Both the position numbers and the translations under genes were made by a program. A stretch of 64,000 bases of DNA from Artemia franciscana (Eukaryota > Arthropoda > Branchiopoda > Anostraca > Artemiidae): NCBI RefSeq assembly GCF_032884065.1, contig NC_088883.1:23927637-23991636 (forward strand). Reading direction: 5' to 3'. The notes below the pieces were generated by a model. That model worked only from the letters and a program-made list of their open reading frames with translations, was not told the origin of the DNA and did no database searches. The first letter of the stretch is position 1, and each line of letters opens with the position of its first letter. Positions 1 through 10,577 of the stretch are shown one piece after another.

Positions 1-900
1 GCGTCTTAATATCAGTGAATCACCATTACTTTTCGCTAGGAGCTGTGAACTCTTCACTACGTGTTTATGCTCAAAATGGCTGAAGTTTTGAAACTTGTTT
101 AACAGAATAATTGCGAAGTGGGAAGTTTAAGCTCCCCCACCACATTTACTCAAGTGACCGGACCAGAAAGAAACACGCTCATTGCCTTTTGGTTCACAGG
201 AGAGAGGAGTGGTAAACTACTAAAATATCTAACAAGAAAAAAACATAGATTTTTAATTTCACATACTGAGTCAGCTCATTGTCTTCAATATATTTCATCA
301 ATGCATCTAATCCATCCTGTAGTCTATGTACATACATTATATTCACTTTTGCTGCGAAACATAACTATTCCTCCTTCTTATATTTACTCAAGGATATCAC
401 ATATCTTGCAAACATCTCACTCCGTTCAAGGGCTAGCCGACAACCCTTTGTAATTTCTACTGCAACAATATGTACTCTGGTTTCATTTCACTGCCGCTGG
501 CACCTTCAACATCCAACAGAGTAAAACCGCTTTGTCAAAATATGTTTTCTATGAACAAAACGGTATATTCACTATGTTATCGTTCTGAACTCTTCTTAAC
601 TACTGTTCTTAAAAGAAATTATATATTAGAGAAACATTGAACCAACTGGTCCACTACCCGGTAAGTGAATCAGGGTTGCCAACTGCTTACGTCCAAAAAC
701 GTCCAAATCAGGGAAAAATTTGCATGCGCAGAGTTGCTGCTGCTTGCGCATCACCTCTGAAGTATAAAAAACGTAAAATGTGCAGCTTGGTAACCCTGTT
801 CCTAGTGGTTAATTACAGTTCTGACGAAGTTTCCAACAACTGACGTTCAAAGCGAATAAAAAATAACACCCAAAAAGAGTGATTATCACTGTTCCCTGTT
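1..900. other. No recognisable feature
   Basis: AT-rich DNA. The open frames here are short, overlap each other and show no known motif. I see no RNA gene or repeat shared with the rest of the window. Confidence 0.5.
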
Positions 901-1020
901 CCCTATGCGGTAAAAAAAATACATTTCACATGAAAAGTTCGCAAGTTTGCAACCCAGAAGTGGATCAACAAACTATTGCCTAGGCCTGGTAACGGGAAAA
1001 CCTTTTTGCTCGGATGCACT
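901..1020 (+). repeat. Left terminal inverted repeat
   Basis: Pairs with 2686-2806 in inverted orientation. The outer end is CCCTATGCGGT and the inner end is GCTCGGATGCACT. Confidence 0.8.
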
Positions 1021-1742
1021 ACAGGTAACCTGACCGCAGGATGTGTTACAAAGGTTTTCGAAAGCAAAACATGTGGCGTTGACCCTCAAAACTACGTCAT
1101 TGACAAATTCATTTTGATTTACATAATTAAACATTAGACTAACGTCGTGGATAATGCCCTTAGGGAGGGCACCTCACGGAAGCCTTATGAGTTTTTGAGG
1201 GGGTACTAAGGTTATTTTTTATATGCTAGGGTTCCCTAACATGGGTCAGCGTCTTCAAAAATGCCTTGACCAAACAAATCTTTGGAATACATCTTAACAG
1301 TGACTCCGGGTTGGTGACTCCTTATGGGTCCGGTTATACCCTCTATGGGCATTGAAGAATCAATTAATAGGATACTACTACTTTTTTCAATGTGCCTAAA
1401 ACGGCAAAATTTAAGAAACTATTTTAGTTAGAAATTTCTAATTAGACAGAGAATAAAAACAATGAATATAAAGACGCTGCATTACAAAAAAGAACTCTCG
1501 TATCAAATATTGGGAATCTGCTAGGACTATTTCCCATTAATCTTATCTATCTCCTATTAAACACAGCCAATTACTTCATTGAATATCTCGATGGATGGAG
1601 TTTTCCAACTAGAAACATTTTCCATCCTGAAAACTGGGATAATGCCTAATTTCCCTTTATAGGCATGTGTTATACATTTCTAGCAAAGAAAGATCTAAAA
1701 TGCGGCTTTGTAGTTATATCCATAACGCAGGTGCTATGGGAA

Positions 1743-1891
1743 ATGACGTATGAAAACAAAGAAAGGAAGTACAAAATGAAAAGAGAAAAAACAAATATGG
1801 TGAAACAACGAGGATTTTATCAGCCAGTAGCAAAATATGAAAAACAAGCAAATATTTTGACAAGGACCTCCGCCAAGACGTCGTCAGTATT

Positions 1892-1961
<70 letters not shown>

Positions 1962-2671
1962 CAAAGAAGAAACAACAGCAAAATCTAACCTTTATAAGTG
2001 AACTGCACGAGAGGAAGAAAGACACTGACTCAAACAAACAATAAAGATTTGAAATTAGATATTTTATTACTAAGGACATATCTTATGAGTCTATGGTTTT
2101 TTAAGATATGTGTTAGTTTTGAAACCCATTTTCTGGCTAAATGTGCCTTCAGATTGTGTACCTAAGTGTAAATTGTAACGTAAAGAAGGAGGAAGAATTC
2201 GATTTCTTTTGCAAGTTTCTAAGAAATTGAATTGACAAATAAGATATGCGTGTTTTTTAACACAATTTAAAAAATCTAAAACAATATTGGTCAAATGCTC
2301 CCCGTAAGCTTGACGTAAATACGTTGTGAGACCATACTCGCTATGCATGACGAATGAAAACAAAGAAAGGAAGTAAAAAATTAAAAGAAAAAAAAAAACA
2401 AATAGGTGAAAAAACGAGGATTTTATCAGCCAGTAGCAAAATATGAAAAACAAGCAAATATTTCGACAAGGACCTCCGCCAAGTCGTCCTCAGTGCTAAA
2501 AAAAAAGAAAAAAAAAGAAGAAACAACAGCAAAATCTAACCTTTATAAGTGAACTGCACGAGAGGAAGAAAGACACTGAATCAAACAAACAATAAAGATT
2601 TGAAATTAGATATTTTATTACTAAGGACATATCTTTTGAGTCTATGGTCTTTTAAAATATGTGTTAGAGTT
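1743..2671 (+). repeat. Direct duplication of ~330-380 bp inside the TIR element
   Basis: Copy 1 (about 1743-2124) and copy 2 (about 2346-2671) share almost the whole sequence, from ATGACG(T/A)ATGAAAACAAAG to ATATGTGTTAG. Copy 1 carries a pure A68 run where copy 2 has a short A/G stretch, and this accounts for most of the length difference. Confidence 0.8.
1893..1960 (+). repeat. Homopolymer A68
   Basis: Sixty-eight uninterrupted A residues. It lies inside copy 1 of the internal duplication and is absent from copy 2 at the matching point, so it probably grew by slippage and was not a retrotransposon tail. Confidence 0.9.
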
Positions 2672-2685
2672 CTGAAGCCCTTTTA

Positions 2686-2806
2686 GTGCTTCCGAGCAAA
2701 AAGGTTTTCCCGTTACCAGGCCTTTGCAATAGTTTGTTTATCCACTTCTGGGTTGCAAACTTGCAAACTTTTCATGTGAAATGCATTTTTTTTTTACCGC
2801 ATAGGG
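2686..2806 (-). repeat. Right terminal inverted repeat
   Basis: Reverse complement of 901-1020. It differs mainly in the length of the A/T run and at a few substitutions (for example CGGATGCAC against CGGAAGCAC). Confidence 0.8.
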
Positions 2807-5800
2807 AAAAAATAGCTCTATTTAAAAGTCAGTGGCCAAATTCTAAGAAATAGCCATTTTGAATGGCGATCAGCCTGCTGAATTTGTCAGCCTGACATGT
2901 ATAAATTTTCTAAATTTCTATTTCTCTTCAAAAAAAACACATATTGTTTTGTAATATTCTATGCAACCAAACAGCTTTGAGCTTCAATTGCTCATGGCAT
3001 GTTTTTTTTCCCTAAAATTTAAACTAGTTTTTAGTGTTACTTCTGTTTCGCTTGGGATTTTTTCTTTCACAAAAACTTGCCATTTTATTAGCTCTCCTAT
3101 GTATTGTATTTTACTTTAACATATAAAATTGAAATCTACCAAACTGCTAATGGGTTTTAATGGGTGTAGTGTGACCTTTTAGTAAATCATTGGGAAGACA
3201 AGTAGCGTAACCGTAAACAGATTGGGACACTCTTTGATATTAATGTCTTTGAATAAAAATGGCATGCAAATTGGATTTTTGAGAGCTTTATTGTCTGTGC
3301 TGGGTTAGTACTATCAATTTACTGTAATCAAGTTGTGTTTTCATGGTTATGACCATTGAATCATTTTGACATCATCATATTTCTGATCTCGAAGTCGAAT
3401 TAATTTGGGGTAGATGAGTTTCAGCTTTATATCTGGAATATTTTAATACAATATTATTTGTATTGTACCTGAACCAGTACATTTTAAAAATAAACTTTGG
3501 AACATTCTCCGTACTTTTACTATGATAAAAGCTTGTGGAGTATTCATTACACCATATGAACCGACTGGGGTTTTATCAACGAGTTATTGAACCATATGAT
3601 AAAAGTGGCGAAGAACTGAGTACTGTTCAGGAAGAAGTTGAAGAAATATACAATTCTTTCAGAGTTGAAGCGCTGTATGAAGGTTTTTCATGTTTCTGAA
3701 AGTTGAAAAGTAAAGGTTCTGCTCGCTATATGTGAAAAAGATCTTTCCAGGACGTCTGCTGTTTTCCCGAGTTCTTTAAGACTTTTAAACTCACTTTTAC
3801 TTTTTTTTTGACGAAAGCAAAAACGTAACTTAACATATCCTTACCTAACCATTCAATTGTATATGGATTCCTATAACAAAAGGAGATAGGCATAAAGTAA
3901 TTTGGACATAAAATGGCATATTCATGAGTAGACAACAGAACCACAGCAAACTAGTTTAAAAAAAGAAATCTTGTAAATGTTTAAATCTGGATCCCTTGAA
4001 TGCACATTTACTGAAAATTAATGTAAAAAGAAACTTGCTCGTGGCAAGACGAACTTTTTTTGATGAAACATGGACATGGCACCCGTCTGGCACGTTGGTG
4101 AAAACATTTTTTTTAAAACTAAAATAGATATGTAATATGAACGTAATATAGTTTGTATTAAACTGAAAAAAAAAAACAGCAAAGTTAAAAATCTTTCACT
4201 TCGATCATTTTCTAGCTGGACTTGATTCAGCACCAGATTGTTATTGTATTGGACGAACTCTAGCTGGTTGATTCTCACCGGAGCAGTTGAGGACCTTTTA
4301 GCAGTAGCAACTAGATTCGTCGTTAAGAAGACGGTCTCGACCATTGTACCCGTGGCCTGCCACCTAAGAACCATTCGTGCGACTGCTGCCATTACTTGGA
4401 TTCACCCTCTTATATCCTTCCAGAATGCAATGTGATAAATTTTCATTTGATATTTGCTTTACCCTATTAACTCTCAATGCTTCATTTGCTGAGGCTAGTA
4501 AGTAAGGTCGGCAAGTTCTTCAGATGAAGAGTTTTTCCAAAATTCTGTTTCGAGACTGCGGTTACAATCTTCCATACATTTTCAAATTGATGAAGAATTT
4601 TTGTATTTTCTAGGCTGACCAATAAGTCAGCAAAAGTTTATTTTGAAGTAATTTTAGCAGATGTTAGATTTTTAATCATTATGAAAATGGGACTTCCCTT
4701 AATCTCCTTCAGGTTTGGCATCAAAAACGGAGAAGATAGGCCTTAGAGCCTTCTGCTTGAGGTATATCAAAGTCGTTTAAGATTCTGAGCAATTCAAAAT
4801 TTCTTCCCTCGTAAGTCCCCACTCTCAATGACCTTTGTTAGTTTCGTGGTTAAGAGAAAACATAATAGTGGGTAAAATAGTCATCTATTTCCATACAAAC
4901 TTAACTGACAGAATGAGAAGAGGTCCTCTTAGCTCCCACCAACGGAACATGAGCAGAACTTATTTTTTATAGATGGGAGGCAAACACCTTCCTCAACCTC
5001 ACAGAAACTTCCGAGGATGCTCATTTACTCACAAATTGAGAGTTTTAGTCTTTTTTTTATAGTTAATAGCAATAGGGGAGCTACCAGACCGTTACATAAC
5101 TTCTTTGGACTTATATGTCCTTGTGTAACCTCTTTGACGCTTGATCAACACTTTGAAGTACTAATTTTGTTCAGAATGGTTGAAAATATTATTTTCTGGG
5201 TCACAAAGATCTTCAAGATTTTGCCTTGAGAAAGAAGAGGGGTTGGGGCCCGAAAATGAGCCACCAAACTTTTTACGAAACTTACAGCCATAAGTCCTTT
5301 GGTCAAGAGGACAAATGTTCAAAAATTATTCAAAGGATTAATCCATCTGAAAGAAGTCTTTTCTCAGACAGAAGAGGTGTTAATTTTCCAATTAATTCAA
5401 AATTTTTTGTCCAATTAACTTTTATTGCTAGAAAACATAAGAAATTTTCCCAAGAAAAAAATGACGAGATGGGGGGATAGATAAGATGATGCAATGGGAA
5501 CAAGGTATGATCACACCTTCAAAAGACTTATAGAGTCTTTGTTGAGAGTTTGTCAGGTTTACGGGAGTGAAACAATGGCGTACCTTTATATTCATTTCTC
5601 TACAATAAAATCGCAATCTTTAGAAAGGTTGCGATTTTATGGTGTTACCGCTTCTAAAAAGCCAGGAGAGAAGACCACCAGGAAGCATCTGGCGTTCACC
5701 GCGAAACTCAAATATCAAGCGTGGCTCCGAACGGAACGCGGTTCTGTTCCCGTTTCCTTAAAAATCTTGAAAATTCCTGCACTCTACCACAGAAAATCTG

Positions 5801-6084
5801 GCTATTTTCCGACACTGAGCTGGTCCAAAATCTAATAAAAATCCGACTCAGATCAAAAAATAGGACAAAATTCCGACTTATAAGAATGAAGCTTCTCATT
5901 TCCTATAAATTTATTTACCTGTTTCGTTGCTCTTTTCTGTGAGAAGAAGGGTTTGAGACTTTCGAGAATTCGAAAGAAGGGTTGAGAATTCGACTGAGAC
6001 TTTTTTAGCTCTTCTTTTCCGCGGACGCAGATTTTTTCGGTTGGGTCGCTGTGGACAATGGGATTTATGGGCCAGTCCAGTACT
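2807..6084. other. 3.3 kb without a recognisable gene
   Basis: The longest frame (4018-4392, minus, 124 codons) has no known motif and its second half is low complexity. No matching copy occurs elsewhere in the window. The one clear structure is the palindrome at 5605-5640. Confidence 0.5.
5605..5640. repeat. Near-perfect 36-bp palindrome (hairpin)
   Basis: Twelve-base arms ATAAAATCGCAA / TTGCGATTTTAT are perfect, and the 12 bases between continue the pairing (CTTT-AG-AAAG with one wobble). The stem is thus about 17 bp with a 2-4 base loop. I see no coding or RNA-gene context for it. Confidence 0.8.
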
Positions 6085-6223
6085 AAATCAATCAATCAAT
6101 CAATCAATTTATTGATACTAAAAGAAAAAACTATTACAAAAGTAATGTGGTTACTAGGCCCAAGAAGCTTTGCTTGTAATGGACCACAGAGAACAAGAAT
6201 AAAACACTACTATAAAATATATA

Positions 6224-6271
<48 letters not shown>

Positions 6272-6309
6272 ACATACAAATTAGGAAAGGATTAATAAAG
6301 AGAGAAAAA
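6085..6309 (-). other. LINE 3' UTR with AATC tail and internal A/T44 run
   Basis: Runs from the ORF2 stop to the tetranucleotide tail at 6086-6108. A 44-base run (A on the plus strand, 6225-6268) lies inside it, reading as poly(T) in the sense of the element. That is unusual for a LINE 3' UTR and may have expanded after insertion. Confidence 0.7.
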
Positions 6310-9300
6310 TTATTGAATTGGAAATACCCGACGAAATAATGCCTTTGCAGAAAGAAAAAGAGGGACATCCGAAGGGATGGAGTTCCATAATAGAATTGAT
6401 TGATATACTGGAGACCTCTGGCTTGCTGTAGAAGATCGTTTTGGTAAAATAAATCGTCGAGAAGAATTACGTAAAGAAGAAAAGTACCTACCTGAGCCTG
6501 TCCGTGAGAAAAACTGCTGTAGGGGCGGTGGGAGAGTACCTAGAAAAGCAGAATGCGCAAAATAAAGGGTACTTTTACCTATAATATGATCCAGCGGAGC
6601 TATTCCAGTATCATTATAAAGATCAGAGGAAGGGTAAAGCCGAGGGAGAAGAAAAGTAGCCTTCACTGCCCTATTTTGGGCTCTTTGAAGTGAGCAGAGA
6701 AGAGATTTATTATTATTACCCCAGACAGAGCAGCAATAAGAAAGGTAAGGATAAATAAAAGCATAATAAAGAGAAACCATAATATCAGGAGGAAGAAATG
6801 AGTTAATCCGGTGCAACATTGAAGACTGGCGGAGGATTAAGGAACGGGTGTGAGTTATATGCGGTTTGAAAGAAAGAAAACAGTCAAGATACACACCAAG
6901 AAATTTCACCACAGTAGCTTGTGGTATAATATCATTCCCAAAAGTCAGGGTGATTGGCTCCTGTACGTCTCGCATACGGTAAGGGGTCCTGAAGTTGACA
7001 ATGGCACTCTTTCGGCTGTTAAGAGCCATACCATTTGACCAGCACCAATCCTTTATTTTATCAAGAAGACCTTGAGCCATAGAAGTGGCAGATGGCAGGT
7101 CCACCGCAGCAATGAAAAAGTTACTGTCATCAGCAAAAAGAACAGGGTGAACATGGGGATGAAGACCATCAACAAGATCATTGATGTAAATTAGAAATAA
7201 AAGTGGACCAAGCACAGAGCCTTGTGGGACACCTTTCAATACAGGCAAAGTAGAGGAAGAAGTACAGTTAACCAAAACATACTGAGATCTCTCTGAGAGG
7301 TAGGACCTAAACCATTCTAGTGGGACTCCATGCACTCCAAATAAAGATAGTTTAGATAGAAGAACATTGTGGTCAACCATATCAAAGGCCTTAGAAAAGT
7401 CGAGAAATAGACCCAAAACACACAAGCCCTTGTCCAGATTAACACGCACAAACTCAGTTGCATCAGAAAGTGCGTGCAAGGTAGAGAATGAGGGACGAAA
7501 ACCATACTGATGGTTAGTGATGAGAGGATTTCCAGCAGTCGAATTAGTACTAAATACAAATGAAGAGAGTCGACGATACACTACTTTTTCAACAACCTTT
7601 GAGATGACGGGAAGAAGAGAAATAGGTCTGTAATTTGAAATTAGAGAAGAATCACCTTTTTTATGCAAAGGTACAACGGTAGCAACTTTAAATAAATGAG
7701 GGAAAATACCAGAAGAAAGAGAGAGGTTAGTTATATGTGAGATGGGATGAGAAACAAACTGACTGATTTTTTTAAGGACATTATTACTCAAACCAAAACT
7801 ATCAACTGAAAACTGCTTGGAAGTTAAGAAATAAATAATAGAAATCTCAGTAGTACTACATGGGGAAAGGAAAAAAGACTTCTCTGTCATAGGAAAACAA
7901 CTTACTCTACTCAGGGGTGGAATGAGAACTGAGGGAAGTGTGGTGAAATACGAATTGAAGGCACTTGCTAAGGATTTTTTATCCACAACAGATCCATCAG
8001 CTTTCCTATAAAGAGATGGGGAAGATTGTTTGAGTTTCTTACGGGAGAGAGCTTCATTAATTACAGTCCAAACCTTGCGCAAATTCCCTTTACACTCATT
8101 AATTCGACGTGAAAGATACAGCTTTTTTGCTAAGCGAACTGAAGAAGTGAGCACATTTTTGTAATGTTTATACTTCAGAAGATCTTCCTGTGTCTTACTT
8201 TTACATGCAGCCTTGAACAAAGACGCCTTCATATGGGTTGCATTGATCAGACCTCTAGACATCCATGGGCATTTAGGTGTAAAATTCCTTGGCCTCTTTC
8301 TAAGAGGAAAATGCTTATCCAACAGAGTGCCCATACGACACAAAAATAATCTAGTTGCACAATCAGCATCATTAGCTTCAAGAACACTAGACCAATCATT
8401 ACTCTGAAGACTATGTATTAAATTAGAAATTTCTCTATCTGTAAAAGTTCTAAAAGAAGACTTGCCTTTCTCATCCACAGTAATCTCTGTTTTAGGCACA
8501 GATAGTGATAGATAAATAGGGAAGTGATCAGAAAGATCAGTGAAAACAAGACCAGACGAGAACTTCAAATTAGGAGAAAGAGAAGTGAAAATATTATCTA
8601 TTAAAGTGGCAGAATTTCTTGAAGGGTCAACGCGTGAAGGAAAAAAAATTGAAGGAAGTAGCCCAGAAGAAGAAAATACATCAAAAAGATGGTCACATTC
8701 ATCATTTGATCCAACATTTAACATATTACAATTAAAGTCTCCCAAAACACAAATCCGTTTTTTAGAGAAAGTCCCCACACCAGAAAGCTGATCAAGCAAA
8801 TCACAGAACAGATGTGTTGGAAAAGGAGGGGGCTTATAAAACAAACAAACAGTATCACATGCAACCTGGCTTTTCAGATCAATAACAAGAGAATAAACTG
8901 TCCTACTATTAGACACCACCGATGTAAACAAGGATTCAAGATCAGATCTTCTACAAAATTCAATACTAGATTTTATGAACAAAGAAATACCCCCAGAACA
9001 CTTTGTTACCATTCTAGGGACATGAATAGCAATATAACCATGCATGTCATAAGCTGTAAAGTTATCACTATCAGATAACCATGTTTCCGTCAAGCCTATG
9101 ACATCAAAAGGGCAAGAATTATCAGACCACAGATACGATTTAAGAGTGTCCCACTTATCTCTTATCCCACGCACATTCAAACAAAAAACATTAAAGCAAC
9201 TGTTTGAGGAGAGTGAGGGCATAATATTATCACAATAATCAATGGTGGTGTGATAATTACAGCTAGAACTAACCATAGATTCAAGGAGAGGGTCAGAAGT

Positions 9301-9405
9301 GTGTGCCTCTTGTTTACCAGCACTACTTGGTTGATCAAATATAACTGAATTAAGAATAGAAGAATTCATAAGGAAAGAGAAATCACCCATATTTATCTCA
9401 GACAT
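6310..9405 (-). CDS. LINE ORF2: AP endonuclease and reverse transcriptase
   Basis: 1031 codons, uninterrupted. It makes the endonuclease/reverse transcriptase that nicks chromosomal DNA and copies the element RNA at the nick. An exonuclease-endonuclease-phosphatase domain spans about residues 70-300, with LNVRG near 76, the catalytic Glu in TETW (E107), GDFN (222-225), TLIDNIF (267-273) and SDHFP (292-296). The RT domain spans about 570-830, with SNYRPISLLP (590-599), LDFSKAFD (668-675), GVPQGSVLGP (725-734) and the FADD active site (757-760). The C-terminal part resembles the thumb and tail of CR1/L2 proteins. The ATG at 9405 is the first in the open frame, 54 bp below the spacer ORF stop. 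An intact frame suggests a young insertion. Exact clade is inference. Confidence 0.9.
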   Translation of the reverse strand: MSEINMGDFSFLMNSSILNSVIFDQPSSAGKQEAHTSDPLLESMVSSSCNYHTTIDYCDNIMPSLSSNSCFNVFCLNVRGIRDKWDTLKSYLWSDNSCPFDVIGLTETWLSDSDNFTAYDMHGYIAIHVPRMVTKCSGGISLFIKSSIEFCRRSDLESLFTSVVSNSRTVYSLVIDLKSQVACDTVCLFYKPPPFPTHLFCDLLDQLSGVGTFSKKRICVLGDFNCNMLNVGSNDECDHLFDVFSSSGLLPSIFFPSRVDPSRNSATLIDNIFTSLSPNLKFSSGLVFTDLSDHFPIYLSLSVPKTEITVDEKGKSSFRTFTDREISNLIHSLQSNDWSSVLEANDADCATRLFLCRMGTLLDKHFPLRKRPRNFTPKCPWMSRGLINATHMKASLFKAACKSKTQEDLLKYKHYKNVLTSSVRLAKKLYLSRRINECKGNLRKVWTVINEALSRKKLKQSSPSLYRKADGSVVDKKSLASAFNSYFTTLPSVLIPPLSRVSCFPMTEKSFFLSPCSTTEISIIYFLTSKQFSVDSFGLSNNVLKKISQFVSHPISHITNLSLSSGIFPHLFKVATVVPLHKKGDSSLISNYRPISLLPVISKVVEKVVYRRLSSFVFSTNSTAGNPLITNHQYGFRPSFSTLHALSDATEFVRVNLDKGLCVLGLFLDFSKAFDMVDHNVLLSKLSLFGVHGVPLEWFRSYLSERSQYVLVNCTSSSTLPVLKGVPQGSVLGPLLFLIYINDLVDGLHPHVHPVLFADDSNFFIAAVDLPSATSMAQGLLDKIKDWCWSNGMALNSRKSAIVNFRTPYRMRDVQEPITLTFGNDIIPQATVVKFLGVYLDCFLSFKPHITHTRSLILRQSSMLHRINSFLPPDIMVSLYYAFIYPYLSYCCSVWGNNNKSLLCSLQRAQNRAVKATFLLPRLYPSSDLYNDTGIAPLDHIIGKSTLYFAHSAFLGTLPPPLQQFFSRTGSGRYFSSLRNSSRRFILPKRSSTASQRSPVYQSILLWNSIPSDVPLFLSAKALFRRVFPIQ

Positions 9406-10530
9406 ATAAAACCTTCACAAATGACACACTATCCATAGTACACTTGAAGGTAATGGAATCATAAACAAAGAAAAAGAAATATCAGTGGGATGGCAGATAT
9501 TAACCAAAGAAAGGGGTCAAATAATGTGGCACCAATCAGGAAAAGATGAGCTGTGAGTGTTAAGGCATGACAAACAATGACAGAAATTAGGCTACATAAA
9601 GGCAATAGGATCTCAAACAAATATAAAGAGACATTAGTAGGATGGCTCATAATATTTGAAGAATAGGCTAAATTTACAATATGGGACCAGTAAAATTTAT
9701 GTGAGCTGTAAGTGTGCTGACATGACAAAAGTGTGATAGAAAATAGCATACATGAAGGTGATAGGAACACAAACAAATACAAATAAATATCAATGGTAAG
9801 ACACACAATATTCAAAGTATAAGACCAAAATAGATTTGAGCAATCAAAATTATGTGATCTGCATGTGAACACACAGAACAAAGATATGGTAGAATTAAGG
9901 CAAAATAAATTTGTCAAAGTACTGGCCAAAAGTATAATGTGGAGCCAGTCAAGATTATAAGAGCTGCAATTATGCTGACATGACAAAAATATGATAGAAA
10001 TTGGCCTACATGAAGGTGAGAAAGTCAAAAACAAAAATAAAAAAAATTCAGTAGGATGGCATATATTAATCATAATATTGGCCCAAAATATAATATGGGA
10101 ACAGTCAAAACTCGATGAGCTGCAAGTGTGCAGACACAACAAGAACGTTCTAGAAGCCATGCAACATGATGGTGATAGGATCACAAACAAACATAATGAA
10201 AAATCAGTGGAAAGGCACATATTAATTAAAGGAGTGGCACAAAATATAATGTGTAACCAGTTAAAATTATGTGAGCTATAAGTATGCTGACATGACAAGA
10301 GTAAAACAGAAAGCAAACTACATGAAGGTGGTAGAATCACAAACAAACATAGAGCAATATTAGTGGGAAGGGACATATCATCCAAGGTATTGCCCCAAAG
10401 CATAATATAGCACAAGTCAGAATTATGTGAAGACAGTGAAGAGTGAAAAAGGAAAAATGTAAGAACATAAAATAAATTCATACAAAAACAATTCAACATA
10501 TTATAACAAAGTGAACTAAAATCCATCACT
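9406..10530 (-). repeat. Diverged ~150-bp tandem repeats between ORF1 and ORF2
   Basis: Six to seven imperfect units of about 145-158 bp, one shortened. Each plus-strand unit carries a block like GGATCACAAACAAACATAA, then CAGT(G/A)GGATGGCA, then GCTGACATGACAA. Block starts lie near 9465, 9609, 9763, 10022, 10180 and 10332. Units differ at many positions. I know of no LINE family with a tandem array in this spot. Confidence 0.75.
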
Positions 10531-10577
10531 TCAATTCTCTGCATTTGCAGCACACAAATCAATTTCATCCTGATCAC
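9459..10577 (-). CDS. Possible third LINE ORF: repetitive hydrophobic protein
   Basis: A 372-codon frame covering the tandem repeats and overlapping the 3' end of ORF1 by 47 bp in another frame. The translation consists of ~51-residue units of the form SCQHTYSSHNF..LHIIFWA, then CLFVILSPSC, rich in Leu, Ile, Phe, Cys and Ser. Each unit has one or two stretches hydrophobic enough to span a membrane. Six units keep the same reading frame despite heavy nucleotide divergence; the last (nearest ORF2) has slipped frame yet stays open. A repeat whose length is near a multiple of three can stay open by chance, so coding is uncertain. No family match is known to me. Confidence 0.35.
   Translation of the reverse strand: MIRMKLICVLQMQRIEVMDFSSLCYNMLNCFCMNLFYVLTFFLFHSSLSSHNSDLCYIMLWGNTLDDMSLPTNIALCLFVILPPSCSLLSVLLLSCQHTYSSHNFNWLHIIFCATPLINMCLSTDFSLCLFVILSPSCCMASRTFLLCLHTCSSSSFDCSHIIFWANIMINICHPTEFFLFLFLTFSPSCRPISIIFLSCQHNCSSYNLDWLHIILLASTLTNLFCLNSTISLFCVFTCRSHNFDCSNLFWSYTLNIVCLTIDIYLYLFVFLSPSCMLFSITLLSCQHTYSSHKFYWSHIVNLAYSSNIMSHPTNVSLYLFEILLPLCSLISVIVCHALTLTAHLFLIGATLFDPFLWLISAIPLIFLFLCL

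Larger units (their letters stand above)
901..2806. mobile_element. Non-autonomous DNA transposon with 120-bp TIRs
   Basis: The first 120 bases (901-1020, starting CCCTATGCGG) recur as a reverse complement at 2686-2806 with only a handful of differences, mainly in an A run. The 1.9-kb body between them encodes nothing recognisable and contains a 603-bp-offset direct duplication and an A68 run. This is the architecture of a non-autonomous cut-and-paste element. I see no clear target-site duplication (left flank ends CCCTGTT, right flank begins AAAAAATAG), so the superfamily is open; the CCCT terminus recalls piggyBac, but the TTAA expected there is absent. Confidence 0.75.

Noticed and set aside
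1665-1988. 107-codon frame with poly-Lys
   Set aside because: It is created by the A68 run. The minus-strand poly-Phe frame at 1891-2079 has the same cause, as does 6058-6339.
4018-4392. 124-codon minus-strand frame beginning MAAVARMVLRW
   Set aside because: The first half is coding-like, but there is no known motif, the rest is low complexity, and no second copy or splice context supports it.
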